64,000 nt of DNA from GCA-003244245 sp963822695. Its GTDB lineage: Bacteria > Actinomycetota > Actinomycetes > Mycobacteriales > Pseudonocardiaceae. Every line of letters begins with the position of its first letter. The stretch's first letter is position 1. The stretch covers positions 200,710 through 264,709 of the forward strand of contig CAWGJH010000019.1 in assembly GCA_963822695.1 (NCBI GenBank). The letters are read 5' to 3'. The notes below the pieces were generated by a model. That model was not told the DNA's origin, searched no databases, and saw only the letters and a program-made list of their open reading frames with translations. Made by a program: the position numbers and the translations under genes. Of this stretch, positions 7,775 through 15,836 are shown piece by piece.

Positions 7775-8611
7775 GTGGGCGTGACAGTGGTGGGCAGCGT
7801 CAATCTCGACCTGGTGGCCGCACTGCCGCGGCTGCCGGACCCCGGCGAGACCCTCACCGCCACCGGCTTGGCCCGCATCCCGGGGGGTAAGGGGGCCAAC
7901 CAGGCGCTGGCCGCCCACCGGCTGGGACTCCCGGTCCGACTGGTCGCCGCGGTGGGCACCGACCCCGAGGCCGACATCGCGCTCGAACTACTCCGCCGCG
8001 AGGGAGTCGGGCTGGACCGGCTGCAACGGGTCACCCAGCCCACCGGGCTGGCGCTGATCGCCGTCGATACCGCGGGCGAGACCACCATCATTGTGGTACC
8101 CGGCGCGAACGCGGCACTACAGGTCGAGGCTGAGGATGTGGCCGGGGCCGATGCGGTGCTCACCGTGCTGGAGGTGCCCGAGCAGGCCGTGACCGCCGCT
8201 GCCCGGCACGCCACCGGGTTGTTCGTGCTCAACGCGTCCCCGACCCGTCCAGTGCCATCCGAGGTGCTGCGGCGCGCCGACTTGGTGGTGGTCAATCGCG
8301 CCGAGTACGCCGCACTGCCCGGTCTGCACTCCGCCAAAGCCGTCGCCGTGACCGACGGACCGCGCGGCGCGGTCCTGTTCCGCGACGGCCAGCAGGTCGC
8401 GACCGCGGTCCCTGCGCCGGTCAACGCCGTGGACGGCACCGCCGCCGGTGACGCGTTCATCGGTGCCGCGGTAGCGGGTCTCCTGCGCGGGCTGCCCGAC
8501 GCCGAGTTGCTCACCTGGGCCTGCGCTGCGGGTGCGCTGGCGGCGACCCGGCCCGGTGCTCAACCATCCCTCCCGACCGCCGCCGAGATCGACGAGGTGC
8601 TCGCCCGGTGA
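7775..8611 (+). CDS. rbsK: PfkB-family sugar kinase, ribokinase-like
   Basis: GTG 7775 opens a 278-residue PfkB-type kinase. It has the N-terminal GSVNLDLVA strand, the substrate-binding IPGGKGANQALAAHRLG motif, and the C-terminal signature DGTAAGDAFIGAAVAG with the catalytic Asp of the anion hole. Length and motifs fit ribokinase, which phosphorylates D-ribose at O5 with ATP; another sugar or nucleoside is possible. It stands alone, convergent with the VanZ-like gene, and the 3' ends overlap by about 50 nt. The GTG six bases downstream is an equally possible start. Confidence 0.8.
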   Translation: MGVTVVGSVNLDLVAALPRLPDPGETLTATGLARIPGGKGANQALAAHRLGLPVRLVAAVGTDPEADIALELLRREGVGLDRLQRVTQPTGLALIAVDTAGETTIIVVPGANAALQVEAEDVAGADAVLTVLEVPEQAVTAAARHATGLFVLNASPTRPVPSEVLRRADLVVVNRAEYAALPGLHSAKAVAVTDGPRGAVLFRDGQQVATAVPAPVNAVDGTAAGDAFIGAAVAGLLRGLPDAELLTWACAAGALAATRPGAQPSLPTAAEIDEVLAR

Positions 8612-9159
8612 CCGCCTCCGGTGACGCCGCGGGACCGTCGCGCCCGCAGCCGCAGCACCACCAGCGCCGACAGCACCCCGAGCACGCCGCCCACGGTGTT
8701 GTGCACCAGGTCCCGGACCTGGCATTCACCGCCGCCGGTAGCGCCCTGCACGAACTCCGCGAATCCGCTGACGAGCACGCAGGATGCCGCGATACGCACC
8801 GCCCGGCGAGTCGCCAGTGTCCCAAAAAACGCAAACGGCATCAGCATCGCCACGTTGAGCTGCTCGTACAGGTGGGCCAACGACAGGCTGCCGACCGCGC
8901 ACAGGCGCAGTGTCGTCAGCGGATTGAGACCGCCCGCGGGGTAGTGCCCGAACGGCCGAACGACTGTGACGGCCAAGGCCAGCGCCAAACCGCACCCGGC
9001 AAGCACTGCCGGCACTGGAGCCCAACCCCGACGCGGCGCGAACCGCCAGGCCAGCCCGCCAAGGAGCAACGATCCGGGGATGAACGAGGCGGGCACCTCG
9101 AGGTGGTGCAAGAGGATGTTGAGGAGGTTGTGCGGGTTAAGGTCTGGTCCGTCCGACAC
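8560..9159 (-). CDS. VanZ-like integral membrane protein (199 aa)
   Basis: Four hydrophobic segments are visible: around residues 25-40, 48-70 (AVLAGCGLALALAVTVVRPF), 100-120 and a C-terminal GGVLGVLSALVVLRLR. The loop before the last has the VanZ-type pattern with E-F-V-Q and D-L-V-H-N-T-V-G-G. VanZ-like proteins are small membrane proteins, one of which gives low-level teicoplanin resistance; most have no known role. Its 3' end overlaps the ribokinase gene tail to tail. Confidence 0.7.
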   Translation of the reverse strand: MSDGPDLNPHNLLNILLHHLEVPASFIPGSLLLGGLAWRFAPRRGWAPVPAVLAGCGLALALAVTVVRPFGHYPAGGLNPLTTLRLCAVGSLSLAHLYEQLNVAMLMPFAFFGTLATRRAVRIAASCVLVSGFAEFVQGATGGGECQVRDLVHNTVGGVLGVLSALVVLRLRARRSRGVTGGGHRASTSSISAAVGRDG

Positions 9160-9179
9160 GCCGGCACGCTACCGGACGC

Positions 9180-9968
9180 TCAGCGCCCGACGAACGTCGC
9201 CTTACCGAGGCCGTGTTCGAGGAACGAGCGCATCCCGGCCACGCGGTCCTCGGTGTGCGCGAGGGCGGCAAACGCCTCGGTCTCCAGCCGTAGACCCTTG
9301 CTGAGGTCGACGTCGAGCCCGTCGTCGATGGCCGCCTTGGCCGCCGCCAGGGCGCGCGCCGGCCCCGCAACGAACCGCTCAGCCCAGCGCCGCGCTGCGG
9401 CGTACACCTCATCGGGGGCTACCACCTCGTCGACCAGGCCGATCCGCAACGCCTCATCCGCCTTGACGAAGCGGCCGGTGTAGATCAGTTCCTTGGCCCG
9501 TGCGGTGCCGATGAGCCGGGGCAACCGCTGGGTGCCGCCAGCGCCCGGGATGATCCCCAGCAGGATCTCCGGCTGGCCGACTGTGGCGTTGTCCGCCGCG
9601 ATCCGCCAGTCACAGCACAGCGCGAGCTCGTAGCCACCGCCCAGCGCGAAGCCCGTGATCGCGGCCACGGTCGGCTTCGGGATGTCCGCCACCACGCTCA
9701 ACGACGAGGATATTGCCCCTGCCTGTGCCGCCATCTCAGCCGCCGGCATCGTCGCCATTTCCTTGATGTCAGCTCCGGCCGCGAACACCTTCTCGCCGCC
9801 ATAGACGATCACCGCCCGGACCTCGGCGCGGTCTGCTGCCTGCTGCGCAGCGGACCGGATCGCCTCCTGAACCTGCCGGCTCAGCGCGTTCATCGGTGGC
9901 CGGGCCAGCCGGATCGTGCCGATGCCGCCGTCCACCTCAAGCTTCACGAACTCGCTGTCCACCGCCAT
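9180..9968 (-). CDS. Enoyl-CoA hydratase/isomerase family protein
   Basis: A 262-residue crotonase-fold protein. The oxyanion-hole segments are FAAGADIKEMATM and ALGGGYELALCCDW. The downstream EILLGIIPGAGGTQRLPRL provides the catalytic Glu region, as in short-chain enoyl-CoA hydratase (EchA8/FadB1-like), which hydrates trans-2-enoyl-CoA to 3-hydroxyacyl-CoA. ATG 9968 is preferred over the GTG six bases upstream. A 25-bp tandem repeat lies immediately upstream (9984-10090), separating it from the ABC gene on the same strand. Substrate cannot be told from sequence; a second crotonase lies at 50575. Confidence 0.85.
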   Translation of the reverse strand: MAVDSEFVKLEVDGGIGTIRLARPPMNALSRQVQEAIRSAAQQAADRAEVRAVIVYGGEKVFAAGADIKEMATMPAAEMAAQAGAISSSLSVVADIPKPTVAAITGFALGGGYELALCCDWRIAADNATVGQPEILLGIIPGAGGTQRLPRLIGTARAKELIYTGRFVKADEALRIGLVDEVVAPDEVYAAARRWAERFVAGPARALAAAKAAIDDGLDVDLSKGLRLETEAFAALAHTEDRVAGMRSFLEHGLGKATFVGR

Positions 9969-9983
9969 GCCCACGCACGCTAC

Positions 9984-10090
9984 CGGCGGTAGCCCATGCG
10001 CCGCTCAGCGGCGGTAGCCCATGCGCCGCTCAGCGGCGGTAGCCCATGCGCCGCTCAGCGGCGGTAGCCCATGCGCCGCTCAGCGGCGGT
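9984..10090. repeat. 25-bp hairpin-forming tandem repeat, 4.3 copies
   Basis: Four exact 25-bp units (9984-10008, 10009-10033, 10034-10058, 10059-10083) plus 7 bp of a fifth. Each unit holds the palindrome CGCCGCTGAGCGGCG. The last unit overlaps the stop codon of the ABC gene, so the repeat appears to be an amplified copy of that gene's 3' end, including its terminator-like hairpin and the TGA. Confidence 0.9.
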
Positions 10091-10910
10091 GGGCGAAGAA
10101 GCGCTTGCCGAAACGCTGCAGCACGAGATCGACGCCGAAGGTCTTCGACAGGTTGTCCTCAGTCAGCACCGTCTCGAGCAGGCCCTGAGCGACCACTGCC
10201 CCGTCTCGCATCAGCATGGCGTGCGTAAAACCCGGCGGGATCTCCTCGACATGGTGGGTCACCAGCACCGTCGCGGGGGCGTCCGGGTCGACGGCCAACG
10301 TGGTCAGCCGGCCCAGCAGATCCTCCCGACCACCCAGATCCAGCCCAGCCGCAGGCTCGTCCAGCAGGAGCAGCTCCGGATCGGTCATCAGCGCCCTGGC
10401 GATCAGCACCCGCTTGCGCTCTCCTTCGGACAGGGTACCGAAGCGCCGCTGCGCCATCCCCCTGATGCCGAACGCAGCCAACAGCCCGGCGGCTCGCGCG
10501 CTGTCGAGATCCTCGTAGCGCTCCCGCCACCGGCCGAGCACCGCGTAGCCAGCACTGACCACCAGGTCGGACACCACCTCATCACCAGGGATCCGGCTGG
10601 CCAGCGACGCCGAGGAGAACCCGATTCGCGGACGGAGTTCGAACACGTCAACACGACCCAGCCGTTCCCCGAGCACGTGCACCGTCCCCCGGGTCGGATG
10701 CAGCTCGGTCGCGGCCAGCCGCAGCAGGGTGGTCTTGCCGGCACCATTGGGCCCCAGCACGACCCACTTCTCGTCCAGCTCAACCCGCCAATCCACCCGG
10801 TCAAGCAACGTGCTGGCGCCGCGCCGAACGCCCACGTCATCCATCCGCACCACGAGATCGGTCAGATCGACGGGGGTGCTGTTGGGTAGTAGCCCATCCC
10901 ACGCGGTCAC
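10080..10910 (-). CDS. ABC transporter ATP-binding protein (ModF/YfiL-like single ATPase)
   Basis: From GTG 10910 the protein has a Walker A GPNGAGKTTLLRL, a signature-type LSEGERKRVLIARAL, a Walker B LLLLDEPAAGLDL, and the His switch in VLVTHHVEEIPPG. It is 276 residues with one nucleotide-binding domain. No permease gene is adjacent, and the C-terminal extension (VDLVLQRFGKRFFAHRR) resembles soluble ABC ATPases of the molybdenum-type or uncharacterised YfiL group. Its substrate is not evident. The stop codon lies within the first unit of the tandem hairpin repeat. It is divergent from glgX, so the 80-nt gap holds both promoters. Confidence 0.8.
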   Translation of the reverse strand: MTAWDGLLPNSTPVDLTDLVVRMDDVGVRRGASTLLDRVDWRVELDEKWVVLGPNGAGKTTLLRLAATELHPTRGTVHVLGERLGRVDVFELRPRIGFSSASLASRIPGDEVVSDLVVSAGYAVLGRWRERYEDLDSARAAGLLAAFGIRGMAQRRFGTLSEGERKRVLIARALMTDPELLLLDEPAAGLDLGGREDLLGRLTTLAVDPDAPATVLVTHHVEEIPPGFTHAMLMRDGAVVAQGLLETVLTEDNLSKTFGVDLVLQRFGKRFFAHRR

Positions 10911-10990
10911 CCGACCATTGTGCTGATCGGCACAGTGCTGATCGACACTGGCGGGCCGGATGTCGGACCGGGCAGGCAGAATGACAGTCC

Positions 10991-13063
10991 ATGAGCCGCC
11001 CACAAGTGGGCCGACCATTCCCGCTCGGCGCACACGCCGAGGGCGGCGGGGTGCGCTTCGCGGTAGCCTCCTCGGTTGCTGAGGCCGTCGAGGTGTGCCT
11101 GTTGTCCGCGGATGGCGAGGAACTCCGAGTACCGCTGACCGAACGCACCTTCGGGGTGTGGCACGGGCTGCTGAGCGGCGTAGGTCCTGGACAACGCTAC
11201 GGCTACCGGGTATACGGACCCTGGGACCCTGCGCGTGGCCTGCGGTGCAACCCGGCCAAGCTGCTGGTTGACCCGTACACACTGCGAGTCGAGGGCACCG
11301 TGACCGACCTGCGGGCCGCGCTGGGCTACCAGGGCGATCCGGCCGGGCCGCGCTGCGACATCGACTCACGAGGCAGCGTCCCGGTGTCGGTGGTCACCGC
11401 CCGTGGCGGCCCAGACACCGGCACCCGGCCGGACGTGCCATGGGAGCAGACGGTGCTCTACGAGCTTCATGTGCGCGGCTTCACCCGCACCCATCCCGAG
11501 GTACCGCCCGAGCACCGTGGCACCTATCTGGGGCTCGCGCACCCCGCCGTGATCTCCTACCTCATCGATCTGGGGGTCACCAGCGTGGAGCTGCTGCCGG
11601 TATCCGCGTTCTGCTCCGAGCCACTCCTGCTGCGCGCCGGGTTGGCCAATTACTGGGGCTACTCACCGCTGGCCCTGCTCGCGGTGCATCCGGGATACGC
11701 CGCGGTGCCCGGGGCCGAGGTGGAAGAGTTCCGCACGATGGTGGCCGCGCTGCACGCCGCGGGACTGGAAGTCATCGTCAACGTGGTGGCCAATCACACC
11801 TGCGAGGGTGACGTGGATGGCCCCACCTTGGCCTACCGGGGGTTGGATGCGCCCGCCTACTACCTCCCGCGCGACCTCACCGGTTGCGGCAACACCCTGG
11901 ACAGCGGCTCCCCCACAGTGATCGCGCTGGTCACCGACGCGCTGCGGTACTGGGCGGCCGAGCTGGGCGTCGACGGGTTCCGGCTCGACCTGGCCAGCGT
12001 GCTGGGGCGGCCCCGGGGCAAACCGTTCGACCCGGCCGCGCCGCTCCTCACGGCGATCGGCTCCGACCCGCTGCTGCGCACCCGCAAGCTCATCGCCGAG
12101 CCCTGGGACGTCACTCCCGACGGCTACCGGGTCGGCGGGTTCCCGGTGCATTTCAGCGAGTGGAACGGGCGCTACCGGGACGTTGTGCGTGACTTCTGGC
12201 GCGGCGTCCCCGGCGTGAGCCAGCTCGCCTCCCGGCTGGCGGGCAGCGCGGACCTCTACGCGGCAAGCGGGCGCCGGCCGTGGGCATCGATCAACTTCAT
12301 CACCGCGCACGACGGGTTCACGCTGCGCGATCTGGTCTCCTACAACCGCAAACACAACGAGGCCAACGGTGAGGGCGGCGCCGACGGCACCGACGACAAC
12401 CGGTCCTGGAACTGCGGTGTCGAGGGGGAGACCGAGGATCCGGCGGTGCGCGGCCTGCGCAGCCGCCAGGCCCGCAACCTGCTGGCTACCTTGGTGCTGT
12501 CCACCGGCACCCCGATGCTGCTGGCCGGCGATGAGCGCTGGCGCACCCAGCACGGCAACAACAACCCATACCGGCTCGATGACGCGACCTCGTGGCTGGA
12601 CTGGTCCGCGAAGCCGGACACCCAGATGATGACCGCGTTCACTCGCCACCTCCTCGCGCTGCGCAACACGACGCCCGCGCTGCACCAACCGGAGTTCTTC
12701 GACGGCCGTACCACCCCTAGCGACACCCCCGACCTGGTCTGGTTCCGTCCCGACGGTCACGTCATGGAGCTCGACGACTGGCGAGACGGCCATCGGCAGA
12801 CCCTCAGCATGTGGATCAACGGCGCCACCGTGCGGTCCCACCCGCCGCCACCGGCCACCGACTCGTGGCTGCTGGTGTTACACGCCGGTCCGCACCCGAT
12901 CATGGTCACGCTGCCGGGCCCGGAATACGGCGAACGGTACAAGCCGGTGCTGGATACCGGGTCCCCGGACGGCGGGCCCACCCACCCACGAAGCAGACGC
13001 CCCGGCACCCGGACAACGGTCCCGGCCCGAAGTCTCCTGGTCTTCCGGGCGGTGCGGCCCTAG
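10991..13063 (+). CDS. glgX: Glycogen debranching enzyme GlgX
   Basis: A 690-residue GH13 isoamylase-type enzyme with an N-terminal CBM48 (residues 1-100: FPLGAHAEGGGVRFAVASS) and the four conserved catalytic regions VNVVANHTCEGD, DGFRLDLASVLG (nucleophile Asp), LIAEPWD (acid/base Glu) and FITAHDGF. It hydrolyses alpha-1,6 branches of phosphorylase-limit glycogen. The 3' end converges on glgP and overlaps by 4 nt. Clustering with glgP and the GlgE pathway genes indicates a role in glycogen or alpha-glucan turnover. TreX-like activity is an alternative. Confidence 0.93.
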   Translation: MSRPQVGRPFPLGAHAEGGGVRFAVASSVAEAVEVCLLSADGEELRVPLTERTFGVWHGLLSGVGPGQRYGYRVYGPWDPARGLRCNPAKLLVDPYTLRVEGTVTDLRAALGYQGDPAGPRCDIDSRGSVPVSVVTARGGPDTGTRPDVPWEQTVLYELHVRGFTRTHPEVPPEHRGTYLGLAHPAVISYLIDLGVTSVELLPVSAFCSEPLLLRAGLANYWGYSPLALLAVHPGYAAVPGAEVEEFRTMVAALHAAGLEVIVNVVANHTCEGDVDGPTLAYRGLDAPAYYLPRDLTGCGNTLDSGSPTVIALVTDALRYWAAELGVDGFRLDLASVLGRPRGKPFDPAAPLLTAIGSDPLLRTRKLIAEPWDVTPDGYRVGGFPVHFSEWNGRYRDVVRDFWRGVPGVSQLASRLAGSADLYAASGRRPWASINFITAHDGFTLRDLVSYNRKHNEANGEGGADGTDDNRSWNCGVEGETEDPAVRGLRSRQARNLLATLVLSTGTPMLLAGDERWRTQHGNNNPYRLDDATSWLDWSAKPDTQMMTAFTRHLLALRNTTPALHQPEFFDGRTTPSDTPDLVWFRPDGHVMELDDWRDGHRQTLSMWINGATVRSHPPPPATDSWLLVLHAGPHPIMVTLPGPEYGERYKPVLDTGSPDGGPTHPRSRRPGTRTTVPARSLLVFRAVRP

Positions 13064-15633
13064 GTGGCCAGATGGAGCAGGCCGAACTCGGCGGGGGAGG
13101 CCATCAAGGGATGCTGCGGCAGGACGCGCACGGTGTACCCGAGCAGCCCGGCGTGTGGCAGCCGCACAGTCGCCTCGAATCGCGCCCCCTCGCCGTCCCC
13201 ATCGGAACAGTCGCGAGTGCTGACCGGCTTCATGGTCACCACAAATGGGTCCCGCAGCTCGTCGCGGTCGTCAACCCGACCGACGATGGCCTGGACGTCC
13301 ACATCGCAGGGCTGCAGCCCGGCCAGCGCGACCGCCGCGCGGACAGTCATCTCCGAGCCCAGCTCCGGTATGTCGGGCAGGCCCGAGATGTCCACCTGCG
13401 CGACTCGAACCTGGGGCCAGGCGGCATGGACCCGCGACCGGTACTCGGCCAGCATGCGCGCCCCAGCAAAGGAGTCGGCGAGCACCCCCGCGGCCGAGCT
13501 GGCGGCCGGCGCGTAGAGGCGTGCTACGTACTCCTGCACCATCCGGTTGGCCTGGACCTGTGGGCACAGCGAGGCCAGGGTGTGGCGCACCATGGATACC
13601 CAGCGGGCCGGCACACCGTCAACGTCACGGTCGTAGAACCGGGGGGTGACCTGCGTGGCGATCAACTCGTACAGCGCGTGCGCTTCCAGGGTGTCGCGCC
13701 GCTCCGGATTCTCGACGCCGTCCGCGGTCGGGATCGCCCAGCCGTTCTCGCCGTCGTAGAACTCGTCCCACCAGCCGTCCCGGATGGACAGGTTCAGCCC
13801 ACCGTTGAGCGCGGATTTCATCCCCGAGGTGCCGCACGCCTCCAACGGCCGCAACGGGTTGTTCAGCCACACGTCGCATCCCCAGTACAGGTAGCGGGCC
13901 ATCGACATGTCGTAGTCGGGCAGGAACACCATCCGGTGCCGCACGTCCGGTGCGTCGGCGAACCGCACGACCTGCTGGATCAGCGCCTTGCCCCCGTCAT
14001 CAGCAGGGTGTGATTTGCCGGCGATGATCAGCTGCACTGGGTGCTCGGGGTCCAGCAGCAGTGCCCGGAGCCGTTCGGGGTCGCGCAGCATCAGGGTGAG
14101 CCGCTTGTAGGTGGGCACCCGGCGGGCGAAACCCATGGTGAGCACGTGGGGGTCGAAGACCCGCGACGTCCAGCCCAGCTCCGGCGCGGAGGCGCCGCGC
14201 TCCAGCCAGGCGGCCCGGACCCGCCTGCGCACCTCGTCCACCAGCATGGCACGCAGCACGCAGCGCAGGTCCCACAGCAAGGTGTCGGAAGCCTGCAGAG
14301 CCGCACTGCCGTTGTCGGACTCGCCGAGCAGGCCGGCGATCTCCCGTGCCGCCCAGGTCGGACCGTGCACCCCGTTGGTGACCGAGCCGATGGGCACCTC
14401 ATCGACGTCGAACTCCGGCCACAGTCCGCGGAACATCACCCGGGACACGGCGCCATGCAACTGCGAGACGCCGTTGGCACGCTGGGCCAGCCGCAAACCC
14501 ATATGCGCCATGTTGAACATTCCTGGGCTGTCCTCGGTGCCCAGCTCCAGCACGCGGTTGACGTCAACGCCGGGCAGCAGCGCAGCCTCGCCTGATGACC
14601 CGACGAAGTGGTGCCGCACCAGGCCCACGGGGAAGCGATCGATCCCGGCGGGCACCGGGGTGTGCGTGGTGAACACGGTGCCGGCGCGCACCGCCGTCAA
14701 TGCCTCGTCGAAGCTCAGCCCTTCGCCGCTGATCAGCTCACGGATCCGTTCCAGACCAAGAAACCCGGCGTGGCCTTCGTTGGTGTGGAACACCTCGGGT
14801 TCGGGATGACCGGTGAGCTGGCAGAACAGCCGGACGGCGCGGACCCCGCCGATCCCGGCGAGGATCTCCTGCGTGATCCGGTGCTCCTGGTCGCCGCCGT
14901 AGAGCCGGTCGGTGACCCCGCGCAGATCATCCGGATTGTCCTCGATGTCCCCAGCGATGAAGTCACTGTCCAGCAGCAGCAACGGCACCCGCCCGACGTC
15001 GGCCCGCCAGATCCGCGCCCGCAGCACCCGACCACCGGGCATGGTGACGTGCACCAGCAGCGGTGCGCCGGTGGCGTCGGCCACCAGGCGCAGCGGCAGG
15101 CCCTGCGGGTCCAGCGCCGGATAGTGCTCCAGTTGCCAGCCGTCCAGCGACAACGACTGGCGGAAGTAGCCCGAGCGGTAGAGCAACCCGACCCCGATCA
15201 GCGGCACCCCCAGGTCCGATGCGGCCTTGAGATGATCGCCCGCCAGCACGCCCAGGCCGCCGGAGTAGAACGGCAACACCTCGGAGACGCCGAACTCCAT
15301 GGAGAAGTAGGCGATTGCCGCAGGCAGTGCCTCCGGCCGCAGCTGGTACCACCGAGGTTCGTCGAGGTAGGAGCGCAGGTCCTGGGCGAGCGCTCTGGTC
15401 CGGGCCACCACGGTCTCGTCGGCGGCCAGCGCGCTGAGCCGCTGGGTGGAGATCTCCCCGAGCAACCGCACCGGATCCCCGTTGACGACGGCCCAGGTGC
15501 GCTCGTCCAGCGAGGCGAACAGATCCTGAGTCGGTGGGTGCCAGGTCCAGCGCAGATTGGTGGCCAGCGTCTCCAGCGGTGCCAGCGGCTCCGGTAGCTG
15601 GGCACGGACGGTGAACCGGCGCAGTGCTCTCAT
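13060..15633 (-). CDS. glgP: Alpha-glucan (glycogen) phosphorylase GlgP
   Basis: An 857-residue actinobacterial-type alpha-glucan phosphorylase. The N-terminal LATNLRWTWHPPTQDLF is typical of the short GlgP/MalP class. The substrate site IAYFSMEFGVSEVLP, the segment FHTNEGHAGFLGLER, and the PLP-lysine region GTSGMKSALNGGLNLS are all present. It releases glucose-1-phosphate from alpha-1,4-glucan ends; actinobacterial members can also act on GlgE-derived glucans. Convergent with glgX and divergent from glgE, with about 200 nt between the glgP and glgE starts. Confidence 0.93.
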   Translation of the reverse strand: MRALRRFTVRAQLPEPLAPLETLATNLRWTWHPPTQDLFASLDERTWAVVNGDPVRLLGEISTQRLSALAADETVVARTRALAQDLRSYLDEPRWYQLRPEALPAAIAYFSMEFGVSEVLPFYSGGLGVLAGDHLKAASDLGVPLIGVGLLYRSGYFRQSLSLDGWQLEHYPALDPQGLPLRLVADATGAPLLVHVTMPGGRVLRARIWRADVGRVPLLLLDSDFIAGDIEDNPDDLRGVTDRLYGGDQEHRITQEILAGIGGVRAVRLFCQLTGHPEPEVFHTNEGHAGFLGLERIRELISGEGLSFDEALTAVRAGTVFTTHTPVPAGIDRFPVGLVRHHFVGSSGEAALLPGVDVNRVLELGTEDSPGMFNMAHMGLRLAQRANGVSQLHGAVSRVMFRGLWPEFDVDEVPIGSVTNGVHGPTWAAREIAGLLGESDNGSAALQASDTLLWDLRCVLRAMLVDEVRRRVRAAWLERGASAPELGWTSRVFDPHVLTMGFARRVPTYKRLTLMLRDPERLRALLLDPEHPVQLIIAGKSHPADDGGKALIQQVVRFADAPDVRHRMVFLPDYDMSMARYLYWGCDVWLNNPLRPLEACGTSGMKSALNGGLNLSIRDGWWDEFYDGENGWAIPTADGVENPERRDTLEAHALYELIATQVTPRFYDRDVDGVPARWVSMVRHTLASLCPQVQANRMVQEYVARLYAPAASSAAGVLADSFAGARMLAEYRSRVHAAWPQVRVAQVDISGLPDIPELGSEMTVRAAVALAGLQPCDVDVQAIVGRVDDRDELRDPFVVTMKPVSTRDCSDGDGEGARFEATVRLPHAGLLGYTVRVLPQHPLMASPAEFGLLHLAT

Positions 15634-15836
15634 GAGCGGACTTTATCCCGGGACCCTCCCGCCGTACCGGAACCCAGCTCGTCAGGTCTCACAACGCCCG
15701 ATTAGTGCGGCCTGCGTCGAGGCTCCGGTCACGCGGCCAGGTTGCGGTCGGGAGTGTGTCACATCCGGCGCGCATCGGAGGGCCGCTACCGGCAGACTGG
15801 GCAGTGGTCTGGGAACCGACGGGGAAGAGGCTTGCG

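Noticed and set aside
9984..10090. Tandem repeat considered as a CRISPR array
   Set aside because: Units are contiguous with no spacers and no cas genes; it is an amplified hairpin.
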